Notes under the pieces: generated by a model
Told to the model about the DNA's origin: nothing
Database searches by the model: none
Seen by the model: only the letters and a program-made list of their open reading frames with translations
NCBI GenBank assembly: GCA_043228905.1
Contig: JBHGNT010000003.1
Location: 14,136,001-14,200,000, forward strand
Direction of reading: 5' to 3'
Length of the DNA stretch: 64,000 bases
DNA from: Azolla caroliniana
Taxonomy: Eukaryota > Polypodiophyta
Shown here: positions 32,678 to 43,060 of the stretch, one piece after another
How the letters are laid out: every line of letters begins with the position of its first letter
How positions within the stretch are numbered: the first letter of the stretch is position 1
Program-made: the position numbers and the translations under genes

Positions 32678-34171
32678 ACAGGGTTGTCCATGCACGAAGT
32701 ACTCCACGCCTTCCAGGCAGGTAAAAAGCTCCGCCCAATAATCCAACAATATTTCACGATATTGTTCCCTCCACAGGCTCTCCCAGCTCCGCATTAGTAG
32801 ATCGACTAGATCGAAAGGACGGTCGAGGTTTGGTAAAAGATGTGGCTCCATAACCTACCCCCGCAGTCACCGTCGAAATGAAGCCCACATAGGTGCTTGA
32901 AGAAATTTTTCGGGCCCAATAGACCCTAACCGGAAATATACAACGAGGCAAAGGCATCCTCAGGCCCAATAATGTCGTAATGGCTTACCCGGAGATGCCA
33001 GTCGTGGCCCACGAATTCGCATCGGTGCTCCAATTCGGCACCTCCTTTGAAATCAAGGAATTCTTTGGCCACGCAGCAAATCAAAGTCTCGCAACGCATG
33101 GCGGAGGAACACGTGGAAAGGCAAATGATCAAGTCAGCTCAGGCCGGAATGGAAGAACGAGAGGAAGAATGTGCTCTAACCAAGATCGGCTGAATGTAGA
33201 ACGTGGATGACGGCCGTATGGGAATCGAGTTGCCCCCATTAAACATCACCTTTGTCAAAGTTCACAGGGAGCTCACCACAATGCGGAATGGCGCGAAGGA
33301 TATGGTTCATAAGAACAAGATGGCAAATAAGGCCGAAAAGTACACCAAGTAGCAACTTGAGGTGGCAAAATTTCGAACCTCAAGAAAGCTCTCGAGGAGA
33401 TGCGTACTAGCACAGAGATAAACACAGAGCGCATTAAGATCCTCCTAGCAACAATGCATGAAATATTTACGTAACAACTTCAAGCGGCTCTAAACACAAG
33501 ATGGGCCGAATGGGCAAAGCAAGCCGCAAAGCTCCACACATACCGAACTAACCAAGAGAATCGGCTGAATGATGGGAATGGCTTCTACAAACTTAACGAG
33601 GAAATCATTGCCACGGTCCACGAGGACCTTACGCAAGACTATCAAGCCCTGGCCGGTCGCCGCTCCAAGGAGATAGTGCAACTGCTTGAAGAGTTCGGCC
33701 ACAGTCAGCTTGACACCTCCCTCCAACTCTAGGCATTCGAAAACGAGCAAAGGAAGGGAGCACACAATCGAAAGACCCTAGTAACTGGAAGAAGAAATCT
33801 CAGAGGTCACCACAACGTCAAACCCACCCTTGGATGCAGAACCGGATTCCCTCAACACCACGACAAAAGATAAGGTTGAAGGCTCTATGTGCCGCACGAA
33901 GAGCCCACACGAGAAGCTACACATGTGGTTAGAAGAGCTACAAGCAAAATAAGCGCCAACCGCCTCCCCAACAGAAGAAAGCCCGCAACAAGAACAACCA
34001 AAAGAAGTTGCACTGGAGCTTACAAAACCCACGGGCCTCCCTACACCAGAATTGATGGAACAGAACCCCCCCCCAATCCGCGCCTTGACGTTGACCACGA
34101 CACCCCCCGTCATTTCCACAAAGATGGACCGTCCAGAGCCGAACATCCTGGACATCTTCAACAAAGAATGA
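32678..34171 (+). pseudogene. CC3: coiled-coil protein, remainder, decayed
   Basis: Continuation of CC3. Several frames are needed. The block corresponding to CC2 (FGTSFEIKEFF, then MAEEH- and GIELPPLN-like phrases) lies at 33030-33250. The coiled coil is shortened. The conserved block ENRLNDGNGFYKLNEEI and KEIVQLLEEFGHSQ is at 33540-33720. The tail ends PNILDIFNKE-stop at 34169-34171, matching the DILEEE end of CC1 and CC2 in place. Stops and frameshifts make it non-functional. Confidence 0.6.
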
Positions 34172-34198
34172 AGGTCCTCTGTGGGTTTGATTGTGTAG

Positions 34199-34222
34199 GC
34201 ACTATCCCACAAGCATGTCATG
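34199..34222 (+). other. Inverted PBS-like motif before the CC3 LTR
   Basis: GCACTATCCCAC, then AAGCATGTCA and TG before the LTR. It is homologous to 2981-3005 and 12700-12722. C-to-T/G-to-A changes relative to CC1 fit methylation decay. Confidence 0.6.
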
Positions 34223-34630
34223 TGTTGGCCGCCTTGGACGGCCAAGTTGGAAAGGTCGAGAAGGAGAAAAGACAAAGGGACGGCTATGGCAAATGAAGAA
34301 GACGGGTGGGGTCATAGAGTAATGAAGACGGAGTAACCGTCGTGGTGTAGGGACAACCGAAGTGTAACTAATATGTTTAGAAAGAGAAATGGTTCACGTG
34401 ACAAGCGTAGCCGAGCATAACCTTGTATATAAAGGGCCTAGAAAACTTGTAATAGCTCGCGATAATTTTGTATTGAAACGTCTGCAATATAGTTTCTGTT
34501 TGCCTGACTCTCTCTGTATTGTAACTCTTGTATCTAATTTCGTGTCGAGTTCATTTATTGTGTTGAGTCATATACATTGCGTATGTTGTTCCGTAAGGGG
34601 TCTGTTATAGTCGTCTTCCTAATCTCCACA
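34223..34630 (+). repeat. CC3 right LTR
   Basis: It starts TGTTGGCCGCC and carries TATATAAAGGGC at 34426-34437. It shares GGTTCACGTGACAAGCGT-like sequence with the CC2 LTR. The right end near CTCCACA (34630) is inferred from where the GYP3 sequence begins. Confidence 0.5.
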
Positions 34631-34652
34631 GTCTCCACGATTAAGTTCACAC

Positions 34653-35580
34653 TTACGACCTTAGGGTAGAGTCACCCGTATCACGGTTATGACGTACTCT
34701 CCAGTCCTGAACCACAATACCCCTTGAGCCGAACCCCGAAGGACTAAGGATTCGGCATAGTGTCACCTTAACCAATAACACACCTCTCCATATTCCATTC
34801 ACTCCTTTGTGATACGTGTCTTGTATGATACAAAAGTGTCGAATCTGGACCGCTAGTCGCTTTTGCTCATCTTGACTCATTTTTTCTAGTGGTAGGCCGG
34901 TACTTAGGAACTGTTGCATGTTTATAATCCATTGGTCTTCAGATTTAACTGCTTCGGTTATTGATTTGTTGGATGTGACTTGAAACAGTTGGGCGTTCGA
35001 AAATTTGTCCTATACTCTATCATCTGTTTCTCCAGGACTCCAACCAGCTTAAGTAATATGTTACAACGTGCTAGATGTCAGGTCTATGATAAATATCGAA
35101 CTCAAACTCATGTAACAATAGGGTCCATCTAGCTAATTTTCTTGTTAATGAGGCTTTGGATACCAAGTATATTAGCGTCGAATGATCTACATGGAATGAG
35201 AATTTTTGCCCCAACAGATAGTGCCTATATTTTGTAATGTTGTATACCATTCCCAAATTGAATGCTTCTCGTTCCGTAGTCGAGTAGTTCCATTCTGCCT
35301 TAGAGATTTTCCTACTCGTGTAGTATACCGTCGTTACCAGTTTGGCTCCTTTAACTGCATTAGTACGCTGCCAATAGCAATATTCGATGAATCTACAAAA
35401 ATGTGAAAGTCTCTTGTCCAGACCGGCAGTTCTACTACTGGGGCCTGGGATAGCATCTCTTTTAAGGCTTGCTAAGCCTTTTCCACTTGCTCTGTCCATT
35501 GGAATGATATCTGGTGCACCATGGCATGTAATGGTGTGGCAAAATTTGCTAGATACGGGAGCATCTGGTTGTGCCACCAA
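34653..35580 (-). pseudogene. GYP3 RNase H and integrase N-terminus
   Basis: 35071-35580 encodes an RNase H domain (VYYTSRKISKAEWNYSTTER, HYLLGQKFSFHVDHSTLIYL) with a changed leading region. 34653-34919 encodes the linker to integrase (FLSTGLPLEKMSQDEQKRLA, YHKGVNGIWR), which then loses similarity. Together with the RT to the right they form one minus-strand pol. Confidence 0.75.
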
Positions 35581-35583
35581 ATC

Positions 35584-36524
35584 TTACCCCTTTGCATTTG
35601 CAAGTGCAGGTGTTGCTAGTATCACTTTTACTTTGCCTGGATCTATGACAATTCCGTCCTTACTAACGATTTGACCCAGTAGGGCGCCGCTTGCTACTTT
35701 GAATGCACATTTCACTGGATTCAGGCTTAATCTTGCGTTCCCCCATTTCTCCAAATACATATGGATGTGATCCAAATGCTTTGTCATCTGGCTACAGACT
35801 GCGAAATCTTCCAAGGATACCACCTACATGAATGTTGGGATGTATTCTCCAAAGATTTCCATAATGATAAGCTGAAATGTCGTCGATCCGGTCTTCAATC
35901 CGAACATCATTACTGCAATGACAAAGACTTCCCATTCAGTAACAAATGTCATCTTTTCCTGATCATCCAGATGCATGTGTATCTAGTTGTAGCCGTTGAA
36001 CCCATCCAAGAAGCTATATATTTCATGTCTTGCAAGTGCATCTAGCACTCTGTCCGTAAACGATAGCGGAAATGCATCCGTTATTGTGGCTACATTCAAT
36101 TTCTAGTAGTTCACGCAAACTAAAATTTTCCCATTCTTTTTGGGTACTACCACAATCAAGTTGAGCCAAGTCGCCTACTTAACCAGTCGAATAAAGCCGA
36201 CTCTTAATAATTTTTCTATTTCCTCCTTTACTTTACCCACATAGTTACGGTTCATCTAGTAGCGCCTTTGAGCTACCGGTTTCATGTCTTTGCTGAGGTG
36301 GATTTGATGTTGATAAAACTTTCAAGTTCCATCCCCTTCATATCTTCGTAGGACCAGGTGAATACATCTTTAAATTCCTTCAATAGTGCCACCATTTCTT
36401 TTTTCTCATTCGGCCGCATTTCCTTATCAACATGTACCGACCGTGGTTCGTCGGTTGTACCCAAGTTCACTTCTTCTAGCGTTGAGGCTTTTACTCGCCA
36501 TGACACTGCTAACTCTTTTTTCAA
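35584..36524 (-). pseudogene. GYP3 reverse transcriptase
   Basis: 36282-36524 carries FKDVFTWSYEDMKGM just upstream of RT. 35824-36240 shows fingers and palm in broken frames (IYSFLDGFNGYN, MMFGLKTGSTTFQ). 35584-35823 carries the thumb (HLDHIHMYLEKW, LLGQIVSKDGI). The catalytic motif near 35820 has decayed from FLDDF-like to SLEDF. Confidence 0.75.
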
Positions 36525-36848
36525 TGCTTCCTAAGCCTGTCGAAGTTCCCTGACGGCTTCCTGGTCTGGTTCAACTATTTCTTCTTCTTTGTTGGTTACA
36601 TACGGGGTTACTACTTCCGTCACATCTATCTCGAACAATGGGACAAATCTTGGATTTTCAGTTAAAAACCGATCTGGACTTTTCTATCTGCAAGCTCGTC
36701 GAGCATGTTTACAATCTCTGCATTTAATGGCATAAGTTGTTTGTTTGTAGCTTCTTGTTCTTGTGTGAGCACCCTTACTTTGGTTTTCCCTCGGCAGAAA
36801 CTGATGATGTTCTTCTACCAATTCAACTTGATACGCGCGGTCTGTAAC

Positions 36849-37637
36849 TGACGGGAACTCAACGCTCCTTATTCGCAACGCTCGGCCACAACCGAGATTC
36901 TTTTCATACACAGGAAACAGGAAACGGAAAACATGCGACACAAAGGAGAGAAAAGGGTACACAGAATGTTTACGTTGAAAACCCAAACTAGGGGGAAAAA
37001 CCACAGCAGCCCACAGGCTGCAAACTATCACTATGTTGGAATGTACAAAACAGTGAGTTCACGGAGGCCATGACCTGGTACTCACGATCTTCGCCACAGG
37101 CGGCGGTTACAACAGAGGCAGCGACCTCTTTCTCTCTCTCTCTCTCTCTGTACACTGTTACGTGTTCTCTCTTCTTCTTGCACCAACAAGAAAATGACAA
37201 CTACAAAACATATTTTCCCTAAGTCATATTTATACTAATATGACTTTTCGGCTATTTACAAATATAGCCACGATGGGCTCTCAGAAACATATTTACGAAT
37301 ATGTCTCTTCCTCCAGTTCTCACCGGATCTGCATCATCCGGCTCTCCGTAGCCGGGTGCTCCTCATCCGGTTCACACCGGGTCTGCACCATCCGGCTCTC
37401 CGTAGCCGGGTACTCCTCATCCGGTTCACACTGGGTCTGCACCATCCGGCTCTCCGTAGCCGGGTACTCCTCATCCGGTTCACGCCGGGTCTGTATCATC
37501 CGGCTCTCCGTAACCGGGTCCTCCTCATCCGGTCTTCACCGAGTCTGTATCATCCGGCTCTTCGTAGCTGGGTACACCTCATACAGTTTCGGCATTGTTC
37601 TTCTCCCTTCCCATTCGGAGGGACCTGTCTCCCAACA
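36849..37637 (-). mobile_element. Solo LTR related to the COP1/COP2 family
   Basis: 789 bp, TGACGGGAACTC to TCTCCCAACA, flanked by GTAAC (36844-36848 and 37638-37642). It shares with COP2 LTRs the CGCTCGGCCACAACCGAG segment, the AAGTCATATTTATAC region and the CATTCGGAGGGACC end. It contains five copies of a 54-bp repeat at about 37314-37570 (TCCGGCTCTCCGTAGCCGGG core), which accounts for its extra length. Confidence 0.9.
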
Positions 37638-38150
37638 GTAACCAAGGTCTTCCCAGCAGCAAGGGATATGCACCTGGTGCATTTAGTTAAAGGACTACTG
37701 CCGATATTTGGAAAACATGACCTTCCATGGTGATTTCCAGGTTCCAAATGAGTCCTATCGGCCGGACTGAGCTGGTATCGGCCATCCGTAGCTAGAATGA
37801 GCATGGTTCCCATTCCCAAATTCCCAATTTGTCACATGCCCTTTTGTTGATGACATTTACTCCCAATCCGTTGTCAATGACCGTTCCTGATACTTCCTTA
37901 CCCTTGAAGATTACCGTTACCATTAGATTATTTTCGTTTATGAAGGCAGGTCCCTCACTTTTGCAAGGTATGTTGGCACTACTGCCGGTTTTGACAGGGT
38001 CAATGTCGTCCTTAAGCCTTCAGTAAACCAGGGAACTAGCTACAACAACCAATCTAGTGGTATCGTAATATGGCATTGGGTCAATGCCTACCATGACAGG
38101 TTCTCCTCTGATGTGCGGGTTTCATCATCCCGTTGGGGTTCCAAAAGAAA
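37638..38150 (-). pseudogene. GYP3 protease region
   Basis: Across the solo LTR the minus strand encodes the Tat-type protease neighbourhood: GTVIDNGLGVNVINKRACDK (active-site Gly/Ala changed), VRPIGLIWNLEITMEGHVF and GAYPLLLGRPWL. The protein is interrupted by stops. Confidence 0.7.
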
Positions 38151-38893
38151 GCATGATTGTAGAATGAATTGAACATTGAACGTGAGAATATACTATGATA
38201 CAATGAAAGCAATAGCTCATCTGTTGCTAAGAGAGCACGCAACTCAAGAAGTGAAATGAAAACTAGCCCCTACAATATAATCCAAGGAATTTGGTGAGTT
38301 TTCTCTTAAATTTTAGCTATTGCACATATCTTTTTGTGAAGCTCAAGGAATACTATATCAAGCATGAAAATAAATATACAAAAAAAATCGTTATCAACTT
38401 GATACGGCACTGCTATTTTTATATGATATACATGTACATTTTGTGAACGTGGATAACATTCATACAAAGAAAATTAGCTACTACATAATTCCGAGCATAA
38501 ATGTTTTATAGTCGGCAATGAATATATTCCAGAATACAGTTGTGATCTTTGGTTGACCTCACATGTCAACGTCAAAGTACTCCCGGTAATCATATACTGA
38601 CATGGATAAGCAAAAAAAAATTGGATTGTGAGTTTAAACATAATAAGTTTCAAACAAATGTTTTGTTCAGAAAGTAAATTGTATGGACTGCACATATGTA
38701 TTATTTCAACAATCTTATCCAAGCATTTTTTGAATTTTTATGAAAGAAAAAGCCTCATTGATAAATATGCTCTTTATGTAGATATTTACTATGTTTTTAA
38801 TTTTCTAAAGAAATCCATTTTCTACCATTTCCTTACCGAGGGGTGGTCTCAGCCATTTGGATAGGCCCAAATTTGGGAAATGTTTTACGAAGC
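38151..38893. other. Intergenic AT-rich sequence 3' of the rhomboid gene
   Basis: No open frame of interest and no repeat structure was recognised. It probably includes the rhomboid 3' UTR on the minus strand. Confidence 0.5.
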
Positions 38894-41800
38894 TCATATG
38901 CAAGGATAGAAAACTGAATTTAATAGACCTTTTACTTTTTCTTGTAGTTTTCTCTTCTTCTTATCATTGGCATCACATTGATCTTTGATCATCATGTCTT
39001 GTTTCATATAGTTGGGAACATGTAAATTTGGAAAGTTTGTAAATTCAACATTCTCAAAGGTAAAAGAATGATATACATGTACCTTACAATTTGCTTGATT
39101 GTTGCTCTCACCACCACAATTCCAATGTGAGCTTGGAACACAACTAAAATTGCGACACCACGAACAATGGTGATTTGCATCTACTCCTTTGAATGCTAAA
39201 ACCATGAGAACAAGATATCTAGAATGGGAAACACAAAATGGAAGGCTTTTGAATTCTACTATCCAATTTATGCAAACATGCCTTTAAAATAATTTAATTG
39301 CATGAATATATTCCACTATCTCAACAAAAATGAGTAAAACAATAATAACCTACCTATGTTTCTACATTTAGGAAATATCAGGTTATGCACTTACATTATC
39401 ACTAAAAAGATGACTACTACAGCCCATATTAGTGTTTTGCACATTTTAAGCCCCATATCTGAAGTATTATGTGTTCTATGGTTGCTTGTCCCTGATTGGT
39501 AATGTGACCAATCCCAATGCCCTTTTCGAAAGAACACATAGCCAAAAAATATGCCAAACATAAAGCCTCCAATATGCGAAAAATTTCCGACATGGGGAAA
39601 CATCCCAATGATAAACAATAATATAGCTATGCCTCCTAGTGTCAGGAATGTAGCAACCTGAAAGAATTCATAAAGTATTCAAAACTTTAGCAAACATAAT
39701 ATGGGAATGTATAAAAATAGATAAAGAAAATGAATTGCATTACGATGTGTTAGTAGCAACATTTGATCTTTTATTTTACACAAAACATAGCTATGCCAAT
39801 GATCTTCCAAGGTTGTGAATCAAAATTTCTTCGATACCAAGTATGGATGAAACCTCAAACATGACTCAAAGGTTTAACACTAAGGAGAGATTCAATGGAT
39901 GTGTGTGTGCGTGTGCGTGTTTATAAGCAATTCAATCCAAGTGAAGAGGAAATGAAAATACCTTTCCCTCATGCTTTGACCAATTAGGAACAATTTCAGA
40001 AACAATAGCTCCCATTAAACCAAATAATGCACCAGAAGAGCCCACTGAGACCCGATTTTCAATGAACAAGGATGAAAGAAGACTACCACCAATCCCTGAT
40101 AAGAAGTAGACACATGCTACTCTCCCTAGTATATTGGGAAACAAGCAAGAAGTTTCAAAACTCTTTGAAATAACATATACTTAATTGATCACATAAAGAT
40201 AGATGTGAAAAAGGAGGTAAAAATGCTTACAACAACCAAATTCTTGCTCGAGCCTAATGCCAATAAATAGGAGGCTAAGAAGGTCCACAACTAAGTGGAT
40301 TACACTAGCATGAAGCCAAATACAACTAAAAGGACGCCAAATTTGATGCTCTTTGGCAAGCGTGTTTGATGATATCCCTCCCATTGTCGATAACCTTCAT
40401 AAAGAAAAGAAGGGAAATATGTTATTCAAACTCAAAATTGTAAATATGTCTTGTCCTTTTAAAAGAATGTAAAGTATTCCATTATTCCATGGAGAACACC
40501 CAAATACAAGAAAGATTAAACTTATTAGCAATGGATCAAAGTGACGTTTTCTTTGTTAGAGGTACTAAGGCCCCAAGTCTATAGTGGAGGACTTGTAGTG
40601 CTAATGTCAAAGTTTATGGTTTGGACGATAATATTGGACTTCAAATGTCAAGAACTCATTGTTGCACCCATGTTTTGGCAAACTTAAATAGATCCTAGAT
40701 CCATGAGGGATAATTATATTGTCCAGTTTCTCAATTCTTATAAAATACCATTTTCTTTTTCTTTGGGCATATTTCAATAACCTTTTTTAATATGTTCAAT
40801 AATATCATTGGCATTTTGAATATAATTATGATGTCATCAAAGCATATAGATATTAACGTTTCTAATTACTATCACCATCTACAATGCCTATTTATTGTTC
40901 GATTTTCATTTTGAGTAAAAACAATATCTTTTGTAAACTACAAATACTATCACAAATTACAATCAAATGCATTTGTGCATTTGGGGAATTGATAATGATG
41001 TAACATTAGGTTTGCACAAAATATGTACTCTTATGAGTCATTTGATTTAACATTGTATATACTATAAGGCTTGCATGAAACATATATCAATCAAACGCTT
41101 TTCATAAACATATTAAGTATTATATGGAGTCTGGACAATGTAGGAACTATAAATGGTTATCTTTACTTTGTTCTCTTTCAACATTTTACTTGCATAGTTT
41201 AGTGAAGATTGATTAAAATTTCTAAATAAAAATGCATTCATAAGTACACTGTTGTGATATATGTACTTACATGTTCTAAGCACTATTACATATATGCTCT
41301 ATATATTGAATGTGATCAACCAATCTAGGATCAATGAATTATGTATCTTAACTTTTTCTTCTTCTAAGTTATATTAATCATTCTTATTGGCATATACTTG
41401 AGTTTACCTTGTCAATAAACATACATAAACGTCATCCCTTGGAAGTTAGGGTAACCTCGAAATACTACTATTATTTATAGAGTCAAGTGAATCTTCATGG
41501 ATAATATTGTCATACATTCATGAAGTGCAACATTATTGTGCGCAACTATATTTGTATCAAGGGTAAGATCAAACAATCTATGTGTGCATTATGCATGCAC
41601 ATAAACTTCAATTACCAAAGGCAAGTAGATGATGCACGCTAACCATCAAATAATCTTCAAGCCTACAATTCTTTTATGAGAATTAGGAAAACAAGAATCT
41701 TAAAGATCATTTTGGCTTTGGAACAAGAACTACAACAAAGAGTGAAGTATAGCACATCCCGTCACTTAAAAATAACATTGAAGGGTTTAAATTTACTCAC

Positions 41801-42356
41801 ATACAAATGTATATGATGGAGGAAATGATTAGGGAATTGCATCAAGGCACAAATGGTGACCATGCTTAATGTGGGTGGTATTCCAAACCACATATAAACA
41901 ACACGATACTTAAAGAGTAGAGTATGAATCTAGGTGCAAATATGAGGAGAAGAATACATGGTTTAGATTCTATCTAGCCAATCGTTAATGAATAGAAGAA
42001 CATGAGAATTTGAGTCGCAAAAACAAACACAAACACACATAGATAGATAGGAATGAAACATAGATAGAGAGGGCAAAAGACAAGGATGTTGTGATTACGC
42101 ACGCGGACGCAGAAGGGCCGAAGAGAGGGTTGTCAGAGAGGGGTTGGAAGGAGAGGCGTCCGAGCAATGGGATGGTGCACTTGGTGCGAGGCTGGTTGTT
42201 GTTGTTGTTGTTGTGCGTGGGGCAGTTGTTCACATACATCGTCACCACGAACACAAGAAAGCTGATGGTGACCACGATGGGCACCAACAAGGAATGCCCC
42301 ATTCCCCCATTATCTTCACCCACCCACAACATTCCCTGCTTCCTCCTCATCAACAT
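38894..42356 (-). CDS. RBL: RHOMBOID-like intramembrane serine protease, five exons
   Basis: Exons (minus strand): 42356-42103, 40394-40231, 40125-39962, 39657-39395, 39218-38894. All introns are GT-AG, phases join without a stop, and the product is 389 residues. Plant rhomboids are polytopic Golgi/endomembrane proteases that cut membrane-anchored proteins. Seen: TM1 after the N-terminus (SLLVPIVVTISFLVFVVTMY), an IWLHASVIHL loop, IGIRLEQEFG, the catalytic Ser in SVGSSGALFGLMGA and the catalytic His in VGNFSHIGGFMFG, further TMs, and a cysteine-rich tail (HCSWCRNFSCVP). Length and tail match the Arabidopsis RBL1-type subgroup. Exon 5 was started at 39218, not at the Met at 39205, because only that junction keeps the frame and completes the last TM. 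The start could instead be the Met 18 codons later. Both catalytic residues are intact, so it is probably functional. Confidence 0.88.
40395..42102 (-). other. Rhomboid intron 1
   Basis: About 1.7 kb of AT-rich sequence between donor GTGCGT (42102-42097) and acceptor ATGAAG (ending 40395). No coding sequence or recognisable element was found. Confidence 0.7.
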
Positions 42357-42367
42357 CTTTCCCCTTC

Positions 42368-42398
42368 TAACCCTAACCCTAACCCTAACCCTAACCCT
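42368..42398 (-). repeat. Short telomere-like (TTAGGG)n tract in the rhomboid 5' leader
   Basis: The plus strand has five tandem AACCCT units, i.e. TTAGGG on the gene's strand, starting 12 bp upstream of the first Met. Single CCCTAA motifs recur at about 42457 and 42515. Telo-box motifs near plant start codons are known; the tandem 6-bp form differs from the common TTTAGGG. Confidence 0.8.
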
Positions 42399-42759
42399 TC
42401 CTTTGTATCAAAACTTCTTCAACCCCTGATCTTAAACTTTTCTACCCACCTTCCCCTAACCCTAATGTGCATCAGCAACTTTGCAGAATCCTATCCCCCT
42501 ACTCTTCCTACAGAACCCTAATCCTAGCCCCAATTTGTGACACGAGTCTCGCAAACCACTCGGCTTATTACATATAATAATAACAGGAAAGGAATCCTCC
42601 TCCTTTCTACAGCCTCATCCGAACCCGAACCCGAATCCTACGCCTATCCCGATTCCTGTTTTTCTTCAGGGAAGGATTAGTCTACCTTACGAGAAGCCTC
42701 CTGCAGATTAGAAAGAATAGTGCTTGACGCACGAAAGATGAATCTGTCTCTGCTCTCTG

Positions 42760-42790
<31 letters not shown>

Positions 42791-43060
42791 GGGATCACTA
42801 CGAAATGGCCATTCTTCTTCTTCTTCTTCTTCTTGGATGGGATGTATTTAGCAATGCTTTTCTTCTCGACCTTCTTTTTTTCCTTCCTTTCTTCTTCTTC
42901 TCGCCATCTTGAAAAAGAAAGAACAAAAAAGAAACGAGAGAAAATGGGGGATTTTAATGAATCAATTTGCTTTTTGCTTTTTTCGCTGCCTCCTAGGGAG
43001 CCATCTTCTTCTTTGTCCTCCTCTTCCAACAAAAAAGCTTGCATGACTTATTCATGAATA
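42399..43060 (-). promoter_or_regulatory. Presumed rhomboid promoter and 5' leader
   Basis: This contains pyrimidine microsatellites, (CT)n at 42755-42786 and (CTT)n at 42811-42834, purine-rich on the gene strand as in many plant leaders. TATA-like candidates on the minus strand lie at about 42566-42590 and, more convincingly, TATATAAACCC at about 43070. Which is used cannot be decided. Confidence 0.4.

Larger units (their letters stand above)
34640..38150 (-). mobile_element. GYP3: decayed Tat/Athila-type gypsy pol, split by a solo LTR
   Basis: Minus-strand protease, RT, RNase H and the start of integrase in many broken frames, without identifiable LTRs. The phrases LLGRPWL (after protease), FKDVFTWSYEDMKG before RT and the RT sequence type are those of the non-chromoviral Tat/Athila branch. 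A solo LTR at 36849-37637 interrupts it. It is truncated within integrase at the CC3 LTR. Confidence 0.75.

Noticed and set aside
38894-39205. Rhomboid last exon starting at its own Met (39205)
   Set aside because: A splice acceptor at 39219-39220 joins in phase to exon 4 and completes the last membrane segment; an internal Met start is unnecessary.
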